Shown: positions 52,906 to 63,925 of the stretch, one piece after another
Layout: every line of letters starts with the position of its first letter
Numbering within the stretch: the first letter of the stretch is position 1
Notes under the pieces: generated by a model
The model's database searches: none
What the model was told of the DNA's origin: nothing
Seen by the model: only the letters and a program-made list of their open reading frames with translations
Assembly (NCBI GenBank): GCA_023213315.1
Contig: JAKCPI010005698.1
Location: forward strand, 1 to 64,000
Length of the DNA stretch: 64,000 nucleotides
Reading direction: 5' to 3'
Source of the DNA: Euborellia annulipes
Taxonomy: Eukaryota > Arthropoda > Insecta > Dermaptera > Anisolabididae
Program-made: the position numbers and the translations under genes

Positions 52906-53864
52906 TTTTCTACAGACTGCTCTAAGAAATAAAATTAATTCTCTTCAATTATTAATTGAAATACTCCAAGAGTCAAATGGACTCAGAGCAAAGACTTCCT
53001 GTTCTTAAAGGTCACTGGTTCGATTCCCGTCCAATCCGACATATTTTAATTATTTTGCCTAATAAATATGAAAGGAATTTCCGAAAAATACTTAAAATTA
53101 AGTATTTACTCCACTAGGGGCAAGTGTCCTACAAGCTGAATTAAATATTATTCTATTTTTATCTTCTCTATGAATAGAGTTGAGAACTTAGAGGCTCTAT
53201 CAAAATAAACCGTTCATTTTAAGCTGCCAAGGTCTAGGCTGAACAAGTCCAGTTATTTTTACTTGTTATTAACTCTCACCTGTTGTACGCTTATATCTAA
53301 TAAATCGGCGCGTAAAAGAAAGTAAAACAACATTTTTTTTACCGCATTATTTTTTTTACGTTCGTATATTCTTCCTTTCTGTTTTACTAATTATGTTTAC
53401 CTATTCAGGAATGCAAGAGATGACTTATGACATATGTTGTACATTTATATATACCTAATTATACATTCAGAACGCATATTTAAATTTTAAATAAAAAAAA
53501 ATAAATAAAAAAACTCATTAAAATTTTTTAATTGTTATCGATCTACGTATTTTTAAATTTAATTATGACGTCAGTATATAGAAACTACAGTATTTCGAAA
53601 TATAATAAATAGGTAAGAGAAAGTAATATATTTTTTTTTCATATTCGGAATGTCAGAAATCTTATCCCCGCCCTAAAACTGAGAAGGTCAAATAATTTGT
53701 GATCGAAGGTTCTTTTTTTTATTTAATGAATAATAAACTATAAAATATAACATATAGAAGCTCTTAAAAAGGAGTCATTGATCACCGTATAATCACCAAA
53801 AATTGTGAAATATGTTTGGCCTCTAGCTAAATGCATAAATTGTAAATGTATAAATAATCTAGTG
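52906..53864. other. AT-rich DNA
   Basis: 52950-53045 has a family B/C-like B box (GGTTCGATTCCCGTCC). 53600-53640 is a RepA 3' end fragment (AATAGGTAAGAGAAAGTAAT). No gene. Confidence 0.5.
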
Positions 53865-54458
53865 CAGAGCACACAACTTTTACCAAAGGTAGGTTAGTTG
53901 TGTTCTGTGCTTTCACACCAGTTTTTTTGGGCCGACATATATTTAGTTTCCGGCGATATATTAGAATTCAAGATATTAAACCATTTATCCGATCTTTCCT
54001 ATGAAGTAAAAGAGTAAAGTGTGCTTCATACAATTTTGAGTGCAAAATGAGAATATACATTTTAAAGAGTATCTAAAAAATAATTGATTTTTGAATTTTA
54101 ATCAAAATTGTTAGGGCGAATTTTGAGAAAATCTCAAAAAACTGAAAAAGTATATCAATAAAGTACTAGAATTTTTTGGCCAATTTTGATTAAAAGCTTA
54201 TTTTCACGCCTTCGGGCGGTGCCTAACTTAGATATAAAATTTCAACCTCGTAGCTCAATTTCTTCATGCTTTAAATTGAACACAGACCATGGCACGAAAA
54301 CCACTTATTTGGATTCAGGAGCTCAAAACGTGTATATCCATCAAAATCTCGACATCAAATTTTTGATATGAATCCAATACTTTCTATATATATATTTTCT
54401 CCATAACCTTCTTTCTATATATACAACATATTACATATATAGGTAAGAGAAAGTAAAA
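53865..54458 (+). repeat. RepA copy, near full length
   Basis: A partly eroded 5' hairpin (GCACACAACTTTTACC; AGTTGTGTTCTGTGC) is followed by the body and a 3' end with GTGTATATCCATCAAAATCT, CTTTCTATATATAT and GGTAAGAGAAAGTAAAAAT at 54441-54459. The GTTACCATGGCAAC segment is missing in this copy. Confidence 0.7.
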
Positions 54459-54599
54459 ATAAACATAAAGGTCTTTAAGATAATACATTAAACACAAAAT
54501 AAATATTGATATTTATTATCAGATGCGCTCGAGAGTAGAGCCTTGTGCTTAGGCAACCAAAATGCTTAGCTTTAAGAATTGTTATCTTACCCCCCCCCC

Positions 54600-55030
54600 C
54601 CCCACCTGTAACGTGACATGAAGCTTTTGAACAAAATCGGCCCAAAAGTACTAGAGTATTTTACTGATGTACTTTTTCAGTTTTTTTCGATTTTCTCAAA
54701 ATTCACTCTAACGATTTTGATTAAAATTCAAAAATCAATTATTTTTTAGATTCTTTTTAAATCGTATATTCTCTTTTTGCCATTGAAATATTCTGAAAAC
54801 CACTTTACTCTTGTACTTCATAGGAAGGACAAAAGAAATGGTTGCCATGGTAACAAAATATAAATATTTTCCCATACTTATAAATTTTATATCTTTAATT
54901 CTAATATATCGGCGGAAACTAAATATATGTCGACACAAAAGATCTGGTGTGACAAGCACAGTACACAACTTTCTCTTAACTAAGGTAAGAGAAAGATGTG
55001 TGCTGTGCGACCAGTCACACCAGATTTTTT
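54600..55030 (-). repeat. RepA copy, 5' part
   Basis: From the right: a nearly perfect hairpin (54945-55025; CTTTCTCTTACCTTAGTTAA with its complement), the body, GTTACCATGGCAAC (as gttgccatggtaac at 54841-54854) and the AGTACTCTAGTAC segment. The 3' end is missing. Confidence 0.72.
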
Positions 55031-55932
55031 AAATTGGTTTTTAAGGTATTTTCGGCATCGGAGGCCATTTAGACCCCGTCCCTATTTATTCAAATTTATT
55101 ACTATCAAAGTATTGTCCGACTTTCATTTAAATTATACGCATATATAAAAGGCATTTTAAACACTTGTTTTATTACAATTCTCATTCAAAGATTTATTAA
55201 ATAGGCTATTTTGAAAATATGTTGTTATGTAGTTTGTAGCCTATCTATTGCGTGAAGAAGAAGTGATATTTATTGATCTATAGCCTCTTTGGGGTCCTTA
55301 ACCTTCACTCCATTCCTAAGACGTTGCGTGGTTTTAGAAGACGGATAACCCTCAATTCTAAATCACAGAGAATTTTTTTTTCAACACCATTTGCTAGAAA
55401 GTAAAATAAGAAAAATTATTTATTTATTTATTTAATTTCTAAGATAATTTCTTATGATTATTTTTTCACTTTCATTTTTTGCATATAAATCTTTCCCCTT
55501 GTTTATTAATCTTTCCCTTTATGACTTTTCCTTGAGTGTATATTTTTTTTTTTACTCTTAATCGTGAATTTTTTTTTAGCATTTAAAAATTATATGGCTC
55601 ATAAATTAAAAAATATTCAGATGCAAAGAGAATTTTTTAATTATCAATGGAATTTAGTTTAGACAACTGTTGGCGAAGTTAAAATGGAAGGCTTTATTTA
55701 AATTGAAGGCGGATGTGAATAGTGAGGAATTTATTTGTTTTTAATAAGTAAACAATATTAATAAATACCGGTTTAATTTATCCTAAAAACCAGGGTCGTA
55801 ATTAGATTCAACAAGCGATCGATAATGAGCCTCAAATCTTTTGTGTATATCAGCTTTTAATTTATTTATTCTTGTATTTGGATGGACTTACCAACCAAGC
55901 GATTTTTATTCCCTATTCCTTATCTGAAGTAT
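55031..55932 (-). other. SINE-B tail and AT-rich DNA
   Basis: 55035-55110 is a family B tail on the minus strand (AAATAGGGACGGGGTCTAAA; CGATGCCGAAAATACC). 55240-55380 is less AT-rich but unrecognised. No gene. Confidence 0.5.
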
Positions 55933-56567
55933 AGCCTGAAGGTCGGTAACCTATTTTAAGCAGAGAGCCATTTTTCCGTAAATAATTTTAAAATCTTACC
56001 AAGAGACCTTTATAAAAATATTTTTACTAAATAGAATTATTATAAATTACTTATAAAAATTAAAATATATGTTCAATTCAAAAAAAATTAGTGTGTTTGA
56101 ATGAAAAGGCGGCTGTCTCACATGGACCCTGTTATGCATTAGTGTGTCAAGCGCAAAAAATTTAAAAATTGAGTTGTTTCAAATGCTATAATTAATAGTA
56201 TTTTTTATGAAATATGTGCTAAAAAAATTTATATTTAATGTTACTTGCACAATTGACAAAAAAAAAAAAAAAAAATTATAGTCTATATAATCTAATCAAA
56301 ACAAAAAACTTTAATGTTAATTTTTTCAAATCTCAGTAGCTGGCGCTTGGCACACTAATGCGTAACAGGGTCCATATAATTACGTACTTTATTTTAATAT
56401 AAATCTAATCATTTTCAAACCTATCACATTTAAAATTCTTTTTGAAAAAATATTTTTACTTTAATAAATGAAATTTCCATTTGTTTCAAGAAAATTAAAA
56501 TATATATTTTGGACAGGCTCAAGAGTCACACAATTTGTATTTGCGAGCCTCGGGTTGCCGACCCCTG
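55933..56567. repeat. hAT-like element with nested MITE
   Basis: The right end is AGCCTCGGGTTGCCGACCCC followed by TG, that is a CAGGGGTCGGCAACC terminus. The left end is the decayed counterpart, ctgaaggtcggtaacc with gcagagagccat. No clear 8-bp duplication is seen. The MITE 56124-56373 lies inside it. Confidence 0.55.
56124..56373. repeat. MITE, GGACCCTGTTAYGCATTAG family, second copy
   Basis: Ends are GGACCCTGTTATGCATTAGT and the complement of ACTAATGCGTAACAGGGTCC, with GTGTCAAGCGC/GGCGCTTGGCAC inside. It is 250 bp. Its middle matches 9822-10064 in reverse orientation (caaatgctataattaatagt). Confidence 0.72.
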
Positions 56568-56801
56568 GCCTAAACCGCTTCCCGGAAAATTAAAAAGAAA
56601 ATCCGTCCAGTAGTTTTGGAGTCTATGCGTTACAAAAAGACAAATCCCAGGCAGGCTTTGTTGGCAAGTTTACATCTTCCCCTCCCCCCCCTCCGCTGGG
56701 AATAAACTACCGCCTTCACTACCATATTTCTTCGTGAAGTTATAAAAAAAAAAATTAATAATTTGATTTTTAATTTTTCTTTCACTTGTATAACGTTTCA
56801 G
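56568..56801. other. Unrecognised DNA before the orphan exon
   Basis: A C/T-rich run at 56675-56695, then AT-rich sequence ending in an acceptor-like tract, cttgtataacgtttcag. Confidence 0.45.
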
Positions 56802-56873
56802 GTGAGTGAAGAAGAAGAGGAACTCGTCAGAGGGGACTGGCAGGTCATTGGCCTCAAAGGGGAGAATAAATAA
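56802..56873 (+). CDS. Possible last coding exon of an unknown gene
   Basis: After a plausible acceptor (cacttgtataacgtttcag, phase 0) the frame reads VSEEEEELVRGDWQVIGLKG, then ENK and TAA at 56871-56873. Codon composition is unlike the AT-rich surroundings. I do not recognise the peptide. It cannot follow Awh exon 5, and phases 1 and 2 meet TGA at once. Against it, cag|gtgagt is itself a donor consensus, and no upstream exon is found. It may be part of a gene whose other exons lie outside or are too short to see. Confidence 0.3.
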   Translation: MSEEEEELVRGDWQVIGLKGENK

Positions 56874-57054
56874 ATACCACCTACACACTGGAGACTTGGG
56901 AATTTTTATAAATATTTTAATTCTCTTGTTTTTGTTTATTTAGATAGTTGAAAGAGAAAAGGAATCATGCATGTAATTTTAATAATAGCTACTTGCTTTT
57001 TAACTACCACTGCTGGAAATAAGAATTAAAATAAGAAAGAATATTTGTTTATAA
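56874..57054. other. Unremarkable AT-rich DNA
   Basis: If 56802-56873 is an exon, this would be its 3' UTR. Only an aataaataa string around the putative stop is seen as a signal. Confidence 0.35.
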
Positions 57055-57625
57055 AATAAATCTGGTGTGAGTGGTCGCACAGTACACAACTTTCTCTTAC
57101 CTTAGCAATTGAACCTTGTGTCTGTGCTTTACACACCAGATTTTTTGTGTCAATATATATTTATTTTCCCGCAGTATATTAGAATTCATTATATAAAATG
57201 TGTAAACATGGAATAATCTAAAAGCCAAGGGAAGTGGGTTCGGACCCAGGCAGTCCGATGAATTTAATTTGAATGGCAAATTTATTGGTATCCAATTCAA
57301 TTGAAATAAATTTTGTCGGGATGCGAACCCTTGACCTTTGACACCAGCCCCAAACAATTTTGAGAACATCTAAAAAATTATTGATTTATGAATTATAGCG
57401 AATTATGAGAAAATCTAAAAAAAACTGAAAAAGTTCATCAGTAAAGTACTAAAATTCTTTGGCTGATTTTATTTAAAAGGCGTACCTAGATGTTAAATTT
57501 CAACCTCGTAACTCTTCCGTCTTGCTTTAAATTAATAACAATCACACACACTATTTTTGAACTTAAAATGTGTATTTTCATCAAAATTTTGACATCGAAT
57601 TTTTTACATGAATGCAATATCTCTC
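57055..57625 (+). repeat. RepA copy with inserted SINE piece
   Basis: The 5' hairpin is at 57058-57142 (ATCTGGTGTGAGTGGTCGCA). The body resumes about 57360 to 57625 (TCTAAAAAATTATTGATTTA; CATCAAAATTTTGACATCG). Between them 57220-57350 holds two SINE pieces (GTGGGTTCGGACCCAGGCAG, + strand; TCGGGATGCGAACCCTTG, - strand). Confidence 0.6.
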
Positions 57626-57800
57626 GTTTGGATACCAAATGGCTTAAATAGAAATACCTGGACCCCCAAAAGATATTATAATTAATATAATGGTTATCGT
57701 CAAAAGTCTTATATGGCCTAAGTTGACGAAAAACTGTGTGTATGTGGGTGTGAGTGTGAGTGTGAATCAGAAAAAGAGTGAGTGTTTAAAAAATAATAAT
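57626..57800 (+). repeat. SINE family C tail
   Basis: TTGGATACCAAATGGCTTAA, ATACCTGGACCCC, TAATGGTTATCGTC, TCTTATATGGCCTAAG, GTGTGTATGTGGGTGTGAG and an A-rich end. The head is absent. Confidence 0.62.
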
Positions 57801-58040
57801 AACATATTATTAAAATTGCATCACTTTTATTTGTTAAAATTAATTTAGAAGTAATGAATCTAATTAAATAATATATATTTCCATAATGCATATATTATAT
57901 TTATTCCACTGCGGGCAGCTTCATATATTAATTTATTTATAAATTTTTTCATAAATTATTGAAAAAATTCAACCCAAGAGGGCCAAATGCATACAGAATA
58001 TAGCATGTATTTTTTAGATTAAAAATTTAGTCAGTATGAT
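57801..58040. other. AT-rich DNA
   Basis: Nothing recognised. Confidence 0.5.
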
Positions 58041-58220
58041 AGTTTGACCGTTGAACATTTGCAGTCCTTGGCAGTGAATGGCCCCTATGAGTTTGGCTTT
58101 GGGGTCAATTCCCCAAAGGGGGAGTCGAGTCGTTTTCTCTCCCTAAACATATTTGCATGTAGGTGAATGCACATTCGTTGTTTGGTCTCTGCACGCAAGC
58201 ACGCGTGTCATTGGCTTTTT
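58041..58220. promoter_or_regulatory. Unexplained less AT-rich block with an octamer motif
   Basis: The block contains gaatggcccctatgagtttg, gtcaattccccaaaggggga and the octamer ATTTGCAT (58151-58158), a POU-class binding word. It has no repeat partner here. Regulatory function is inference from composition only. Confidence 0.3.
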
Positions 58221-60492
58221 ACTTTACTATAGTAGAATACAAGTATTGTTATTATACATTTTAAAAAATAATTTTGTTTTTGTTTTTGTTAGACTACTCT
58301 TGATAGCTAAGCACTTCTGAGAGCTTTACATTAATTACCGATATTTAGCCTAAACTTTTTATACGAGTTAGTCTCTACTCCTAAATCCTCACTTGATTAT
58401 TCAAGAGATTTGAGACGAGAAAACAGAGATTTTCAATTTAAATCAAAGAGAGATCAACTGCAATTTTGGGTGGTAGGGGTTGCTATCTGATTATTCTCGA
58501 TAGAAAATTCAGAATATAAATAATTTAAAATATTAAAATCAAGCCCTAGTCAGGGATGGTGGTCCAACTCCCGAAATCCCGAAAAATTATAAATAAAGAG
58601 AAATAGATATTGAGAGAAACGTATTGTTAAAATTTTAAATATTAGAAGATATAAAAAAAAATTTATTTTCTTTAGAATTTGGTAGGGGGAATTCCCTGAT
58701 GAAAATAAAGCATTTAGACGCGTTTTTAAATAGAGAGCTGATGTGCTTAGTGGAAGATAGTCATAAGCCATAAAACATTAGTTTCGAGATATTGACAAAT
58801 TAAAGTTGGACTCAAATCAGCCACTTAATTTATAATAACTTTCTTTATAAAAATGAACACTTGTATGTTTTATTATAAAACATATAGTAGAAAAGCATTT
58901 ATAATGAGGAAGAAAACGAAAATGGGCTTATGACTTTATTCACCGGAAAATGGCAAATTTTTTGCTTAAGAATCACAATTTTTTTTATATAGTCAATTAG
59001 AGTTTTTCTTTCTGCACAAATTGATATCACATTTAGTCTGATCTAATTAGCTGTTGGAATCTACAGTGGTTTAAACGTTTAAATAAGAATTTACGCCTCG
59101 AGCTCTCACGCGGTAAAATAAAATAATAGGAAAAAAATAAATGGTGAAATCTTTAGCTGAAAAATCATGCTTTCTAATCGTATGTTAAAAATAATTATAC
59201 CTCTTAAGAAGAGCCGATAACGAGTAATTTTTTATTCACTTTTATCCAACTTTTTCGTGCATGCTTCCCTTTTCTGCCCCTCTACCTGCATTGTAAAACT
59301 TTGTCACGTCAAAATATGAGGGTGAATACAGTTTTATTTATCAAAAAAGACAATATTAGAGTATGAATAGGTCTATAATATTAAAATTGATATTTTCTCT
59401 TTGGTCTGATTTTAATGTACAATATTTTAGAATGAATACACTTATTTAAAGAAAACGCACTATTTGAGAAAGAATACATACATTAGATTTAAGTAAACTT
59501 AAAGAAATTCCTCCACACTAATAGACTTCTAATTGCTTTCAAATGACATTCTATCCAAGTGATATTGTTAATATTAATAGTTCTATTAATTATTTATTCT
59601 ATGGTTATCAAATCTAACGTTTTTGTTAATGCATTTTCATAAAAAGCGAGTAATTTGTAAAGTAAGTAGATTGGGTGAAAGATAGTCACAAGCCACAAAA
59701 GAGAGGTTATGTATATTAAAATATGTCTCTTATAATTAGAGCTGAAACTGGTGCTTGTTGGGTGCCAAGAATCAATTCTATCAGTTTAAAAAGAATCAGA
59801 CTTCATTTTCAGCTCCCTTATTCGTATAAGTCCTTTGAACACTAAAGAAATTTTCAAAATTTTGAAATTACAGATTTAGGACAAGTATCATATAGATTTT
59901 ATGAATTGTGTGAGAAATTAACTTAAATTAACTTTGCAGTTTCTTCGCCTAAGTCGGAATAATAACTAATTTTAAAATAAAAACAAATTTTTTTGGACAG
60001 AGCATAGTCTTGGGCGAAGAAGTCAATTTAATTTGAATGAAACCTCGAAATCTCGTCTGAATCAGCATATTAAAAATTTAATTTCAATACTTCAGGTTGA
60101 GGTGGGATGTTGGAAGCAAGGCAACCAAGACAATATATGAATGATATATTGATGTTTTGATTTATTTTTCTAAATCTCTCTAAGATGTTCATTTACATGA
60201 GCACCGGTCCAGTATCGTCAATAATTTAATTATTGTAAATGTTTTTTTTTTTTTTTTCTAAAATAAATATAGCTTTCCTTGACCTCAAGTTCTATTGATT
60301 TATTAAGTAATTAATTAATATAGCTAGCAAGTATTATAATAATAAGAAAATTCTGTGCCTTTTAGAATATCAACCCTTCATAAAGACGTAAAGAATGTCT
60401 GAGCCTCTAACAAAGCAGCCATAAACTTGTCAATCATTTGAAAGTCAATCAAATAGTATAAAAAATTCTTTAATTTCAAATTAATTTCTTAA
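58221..60492. other. AT-rich non-coding DNA
   Basis: The longest stretch without recognisable transposons in the right half. A word gaaagatagtcacaagccac at 59677 resembles ggaagatagtcataagccat at 58752, so a diverged repeat of about 900-bp spacing may exist. No gene is recognised. Confidence 0.45.
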
Positions 60493-60600
60493 TAGAGCCA
60501 TAGCTCAGTGGTAGAGTTTCTCCCTCTTGTGCTAGGGGTAAAGGGTTAGCATCTCGTCTCATGCGACAAAAAATTTATTTCAATTGAATTGGCTACCAAT
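60493..60600 (+). repeat. SINE family B head
   Basis: GAGCCATAGCTCAGTGGTAG is a very tRNA-like head with an A box. The B-box region is degenerate (AAAGGGTTAGCATCTCG). Then ATGCGACAAAAAATTTATTT, CAATTGAATTGGCTACCAAT. The tail is cut. Confidence 0.62.
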
Positions 60601-60634
60601 TGGAGAAAAATATTTCTTAAAAAAACATTCCTAC

Positions 60635-61253
60635 TTAAAAAACTTGGTGTGACTGGTAGCACAGCAAACAACTAACCTTCGGCAAGAGAAAGTTGTGTAA
60701 TGTGCTTGTCACGTCAGATTTTTTTGTGTCTAGATATATTTAGTTTCCGCCGATATATTTAAAATTCAAGATGTAAAATTTATAGGTATGGCAAAATATT
60801 TATATTTTGTTACCCTAGCAACCATTTCCCCTATCTTTCCTATGAAATACAAGAGTAAAGTGTGCTTCAATAGATTTCAATGGCAAAATGAGAATATACA
60901 TTTTAAACAGCATCTAAAAAATAATTGATTTATGAATTTTAATCAAAATCGTTGGAGAGAATTTTGAGAAAGTACTAGTACTTTTGCATCGATTTTGTTC
61001 AAAAGCTTCGTATCACATACAAGGGGGGTACCTAACTTAAATATAAAATTTCAACCTCCTATCTCTTTTCGTTCTTGAGATATTTTATTCAAACACATAC
61101 AGACAGACCATTTTTCGAAAACCATTTTTTGGATTCAGGGGACCTCAAAACGTGTATATCCATCAAAATCTGGACATTAAATTTTTGACATGAATCCAAT
61201 ACTTTCTCTCTATAGGTATATATTACATATATACATAGGTAAGAGAAAGTAAA
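60635..61253 (+). repeat. RepA copy, near full length
   Basis: A hairpin (CTTGGTGTGACTGGTAGCAC with partner) is followed by the body with GTTACCCTAGCAAC (60809-60822), the CAACCTCCTATCTC segment and a 3' end CTTTCTCTCTATAGG...GGTAAGAGAAAGTAAAAAA. Confidence 0.72.
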
Positions 61254-62204
61254 AAAAAATAAAGTCAAATGGCCTTAGAAGCCGAAATTACTTAAAGAAA
61301 AATTGTGTCTAACTTGTAAGTATAAAATCGAGATCATTGCTTCTCTTTCGAATATTAAAGTTAAGTAACATCAAGGGAAGTTGATTATTTGTATGGATTA
61401 ATACCCAGGTCCACACCAAATATCCAGACAAAAATTATTTAAAAATATTATTATGAAAAAGAATAAAATAATATAGGCCTATTTAAAAAAAATAACAAAA
61501 CATGTGATGCATGAAAATACACCCTCAATTTCCGTTTGTAAGTTTAGTGGCCGGAACTACAAATTGATGATCAGGGGGCAAAATCTCTGGTCATTTCAAT
61601 GAATAGAAGAAAATGAATTCTGCCCCACATTTTGTGTTTATTTTCTAATAAAATTTATTTTTATATTGTCAAAAAAAAAAAAAAAAAAAAAAAACTGGGC
61701 ACCCTCATGCTTAAAGATTATATCATATTTGAAGTTGCAGTTCTATGGGAGAAGGGGTTATAGCCTAAACGTACACTACAGTAAATATTTAAAATTATAG
61801 ACTTTTTTTAATTCAAGAACTTTTTGGCGGCATTGGAGGCTATTTAGACCCGTCTCTATTTAATTCAATTGAAAGATAGCCAATTCAATTGAAATAAATT
61901 TTTGTCACATGAAAAAAAAAATTACAGATTTATTATAATTTTTTTTTTTTATTTTAACCTATATTATTAGCAGGGAAACTTGAAAAGATTACATTTTCAA
62001 AGGTTTGTTAAATTATAAAAAAAAAAAAAATTAGCCTACCCTTCCAATTAAAACTAAATCCTAGAACCGAACTTGCTTGTTACGGTTTTAAATAGGGATA
62101 AGAAATTTTATCGCTTAGGTCGGGAAACGAACTATGCATATTTTAAATAAAAAACTACAAATAACGTAATTGTAGAAAGAAAGAACTAATAATTATGTTT
62201 CAAA
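61254..62204. other. AT-rich DNA with SINE-B copy
   Basis: A 24-nt A run is at 61671-61694. 61805-61910 is a minus-strand family B tail (AATTGGCTATCTTTCAATTG; AATAGAGACGGG). 61540-61640 is unexplained and less AT-rich. No gene. Confidence 0.5.
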
Positions 62205-62390
62205 ATATTTATATTTCAATATTTATATATTCAAAAATATATTTATTAAATTATAACATTTAATGCGATATTACGTGTCACCAGTTGTAAAGTCACCTCT
62301 GAGGATGACACGTAAGTGTCAAATGCGCATCAAGTGTTATTATTTAATAAATTATTTTGTAACATAACCGAGTTTATTCCTTTTTACAAT
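62205..62390. repeat. Fold-back-like unit with module
   Basis: ttatgtttcaaaatatttat at the left pairs loosely with ataaattattttgtaacata at the right. Inside: CTCTGAGGATGACACGTAAG, TGTCAAATGCGCATC, TTTAATAAA, related to the recurrent module; a diverged partner (ttaatgcgatattacgtgtca) lies at the left. Confidence 0.5.
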
Positions 62391-62969
62391 TCATAATGTT
62401 TCAACGAAAACGATTGATAGTTTAAATTTAAATAAGTACAAATTAACTCAGACAATAATTTAATAAATAGAGAGGTGGAGTAGTAGTAGCTTATAGAATA
62501 TAAAAGCGAAGCTTTGGTTTGTTGTTTTTTCTCATAAAAATAACAAACCAAGTGCTTAACATGATTTATTTGTTTAATGGCTAGTCCAGTCCAAATCAAA
62601 TAATCTGCTTGCTTGTTCAACTCGCTACCAAAAGGTAAAAATGAATAATATGTTGTAATAAAGGCACATCACACATTCCTAATTAAGGTAAGTGATGAGC
62701 TGTCACCCCAGATTTTTTCTTCCAGTTCCATAAATCAGGTATTATATGTTTCAAGGGGGTTATTTCTCTTTCGCTGAGTGAACTCTAACAAGCGTTCCCT
62801 TATTTTTGAAACGGATAATAGATCATTTAAAATCGATATGGTCCCTAGACTAGTAAAAATATACACAGTCAATATAAATGAATATCATATAATAAATAAA
62901 TAACATTAAGTTTCAAAAGGTTTTTATTTTAGCTTATGCTGATGATAAAATCAGAAAAAGCGCGGTGAA
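62391..62969. other. AT-rich DNA with RepA hairpin remnant
   Basis: 62655-62715 resembles the end of a RepA 5' hairpin (aattaaggtaagtgatgagctg; CCAGATTTTTTC). Nothing else is recognised. Confidence 0.45.
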
Positions 62970-63110
62970 AGCTCGGGATTGGTGACCTCGGACAATCAGT
63001 GTGTGGAACGTCCCCCGGTTGGTGTCATCGATATTAATGTATTTATTAAATCTATATAAATAAATTAATAACACCTAAATGGTCTCTGTAGCCGAATAGG
63101 GTTTAAAAAA
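62970..63110 (+). repeat. Family D copy
   Basis: GCTCGGGATTGGTGACCTCG, CAATCAGTGTGTGGAACGTC, CCCCGGTTGGTGTCATCG, then AACACCTAAATGGTCTCTG and TAGCCGAATAGGG. It shares the order of 52437-52575. Confidence 0.6.
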
Positions 63111-63252
63111 ATCTTTGAATATTTATATTGTGAAGAAATATAAATACCACAGGGTCGTGTTAAACTTAGGGTCTTAGGGGCGGATGCTATATTTCTAGTT
63201 AACTAGTAATTTTTATCCAACCGATAGCAAATCATTAAAATTCCAGTTGAAA
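63111..63252. other. Short unrecognised spacer
   Basis: No feature. Confidence 0.5.
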
Positions 63253-63925
63253 AAATCTGGTGTGACTGGCGCACAGCACAAACTTTCTCTTACCTTCGGT
63301 AATCGAAAGTGTGTACTGTGCTTGTCACACCAGATTTTTTGTGTCGACTAGATTTAGTTTCCGGCAGTAGGGAATATTTGAATTCAGATGTAAAATTTAT
63401 AAGTATGGGAAAATATTTATATTTTGTTACCATGGCAACCATTTCTCCTATCTTTCCTATGAAGCACAAGAGTAAAGTGTGCTTCAAACAATTTTGAGGG
63501 CAAAACGAGAATATACATTTGAAAGAGCATCTAAAAAATAATTGATTTTTGAATTTTAATAAAATCGTTAGAGCGAATTTTGAGAAAATCGAAAAAAACT
63601 GAAAAAGTACATTAGTAAAGTACTAGTACTCTTTGGCCGATTTTGATTAAAAGCTTATTTTTCCGGTCCCAGGGGCTGTTTAACTTAAATATAAAATTTC
63701 AACCTCCTAGCTCAATTCCTTCATGCTTAAAATTGAACACACAAAACACACACACACACACACACACACAGACAGACCATGTCGCGAAAACCACTTTTTT
63801 GGATTCAGGGGACCTCAAAACGTGAAGATCCATCAAAATCTCGACATCGAATTTTTGACATGAATCCAATACTTTCTCTCTATATATATATTACATATAT
63901 ACATAGGTAAGAGAAAGTAAAAATG
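63253..63925 (+). repeat. RepA, full-length reference copy
   Basis: Order: hairpin AATCTGGTGTGACTGGCGCA...TTGTCACACCAGATTTTTTG (63253-63341); GTGTCGACTAGATTTAGTTT; GTTACCATGGCAAC (63426-63439); AAGAGCATCTAAAAAATAAT; AGTAAAGTACTAGTACT; TTTCAACCTCCTAGCTCAA; a CA repeat; GACAGACCATGTCGCGAAAA; GGGGACCTCAAAACGTG; CTTTCTCTCTATATATAT and GGTAAGAGAAAGTAAAAAT at 63907. No ORF. The 13-mer ACTTTCTCTTACC in the 5' hairpin is the complement of the 3' GGTAAGAGAAAGT. Confidence 0.78.

Noticed and set aside
63735..63775. CRISPR-like array from CA repeats and RepA copies
   Set aside because: It is a simple dinucleotide repeat; RepA copies are dispersed, not regularly spaced, and the genome is eukaryotic.
63253..63925. 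RepA as a Helitron
   Set aside because: It has terminal hairpins, but I see no TC start and CTRR end in the copies compared.
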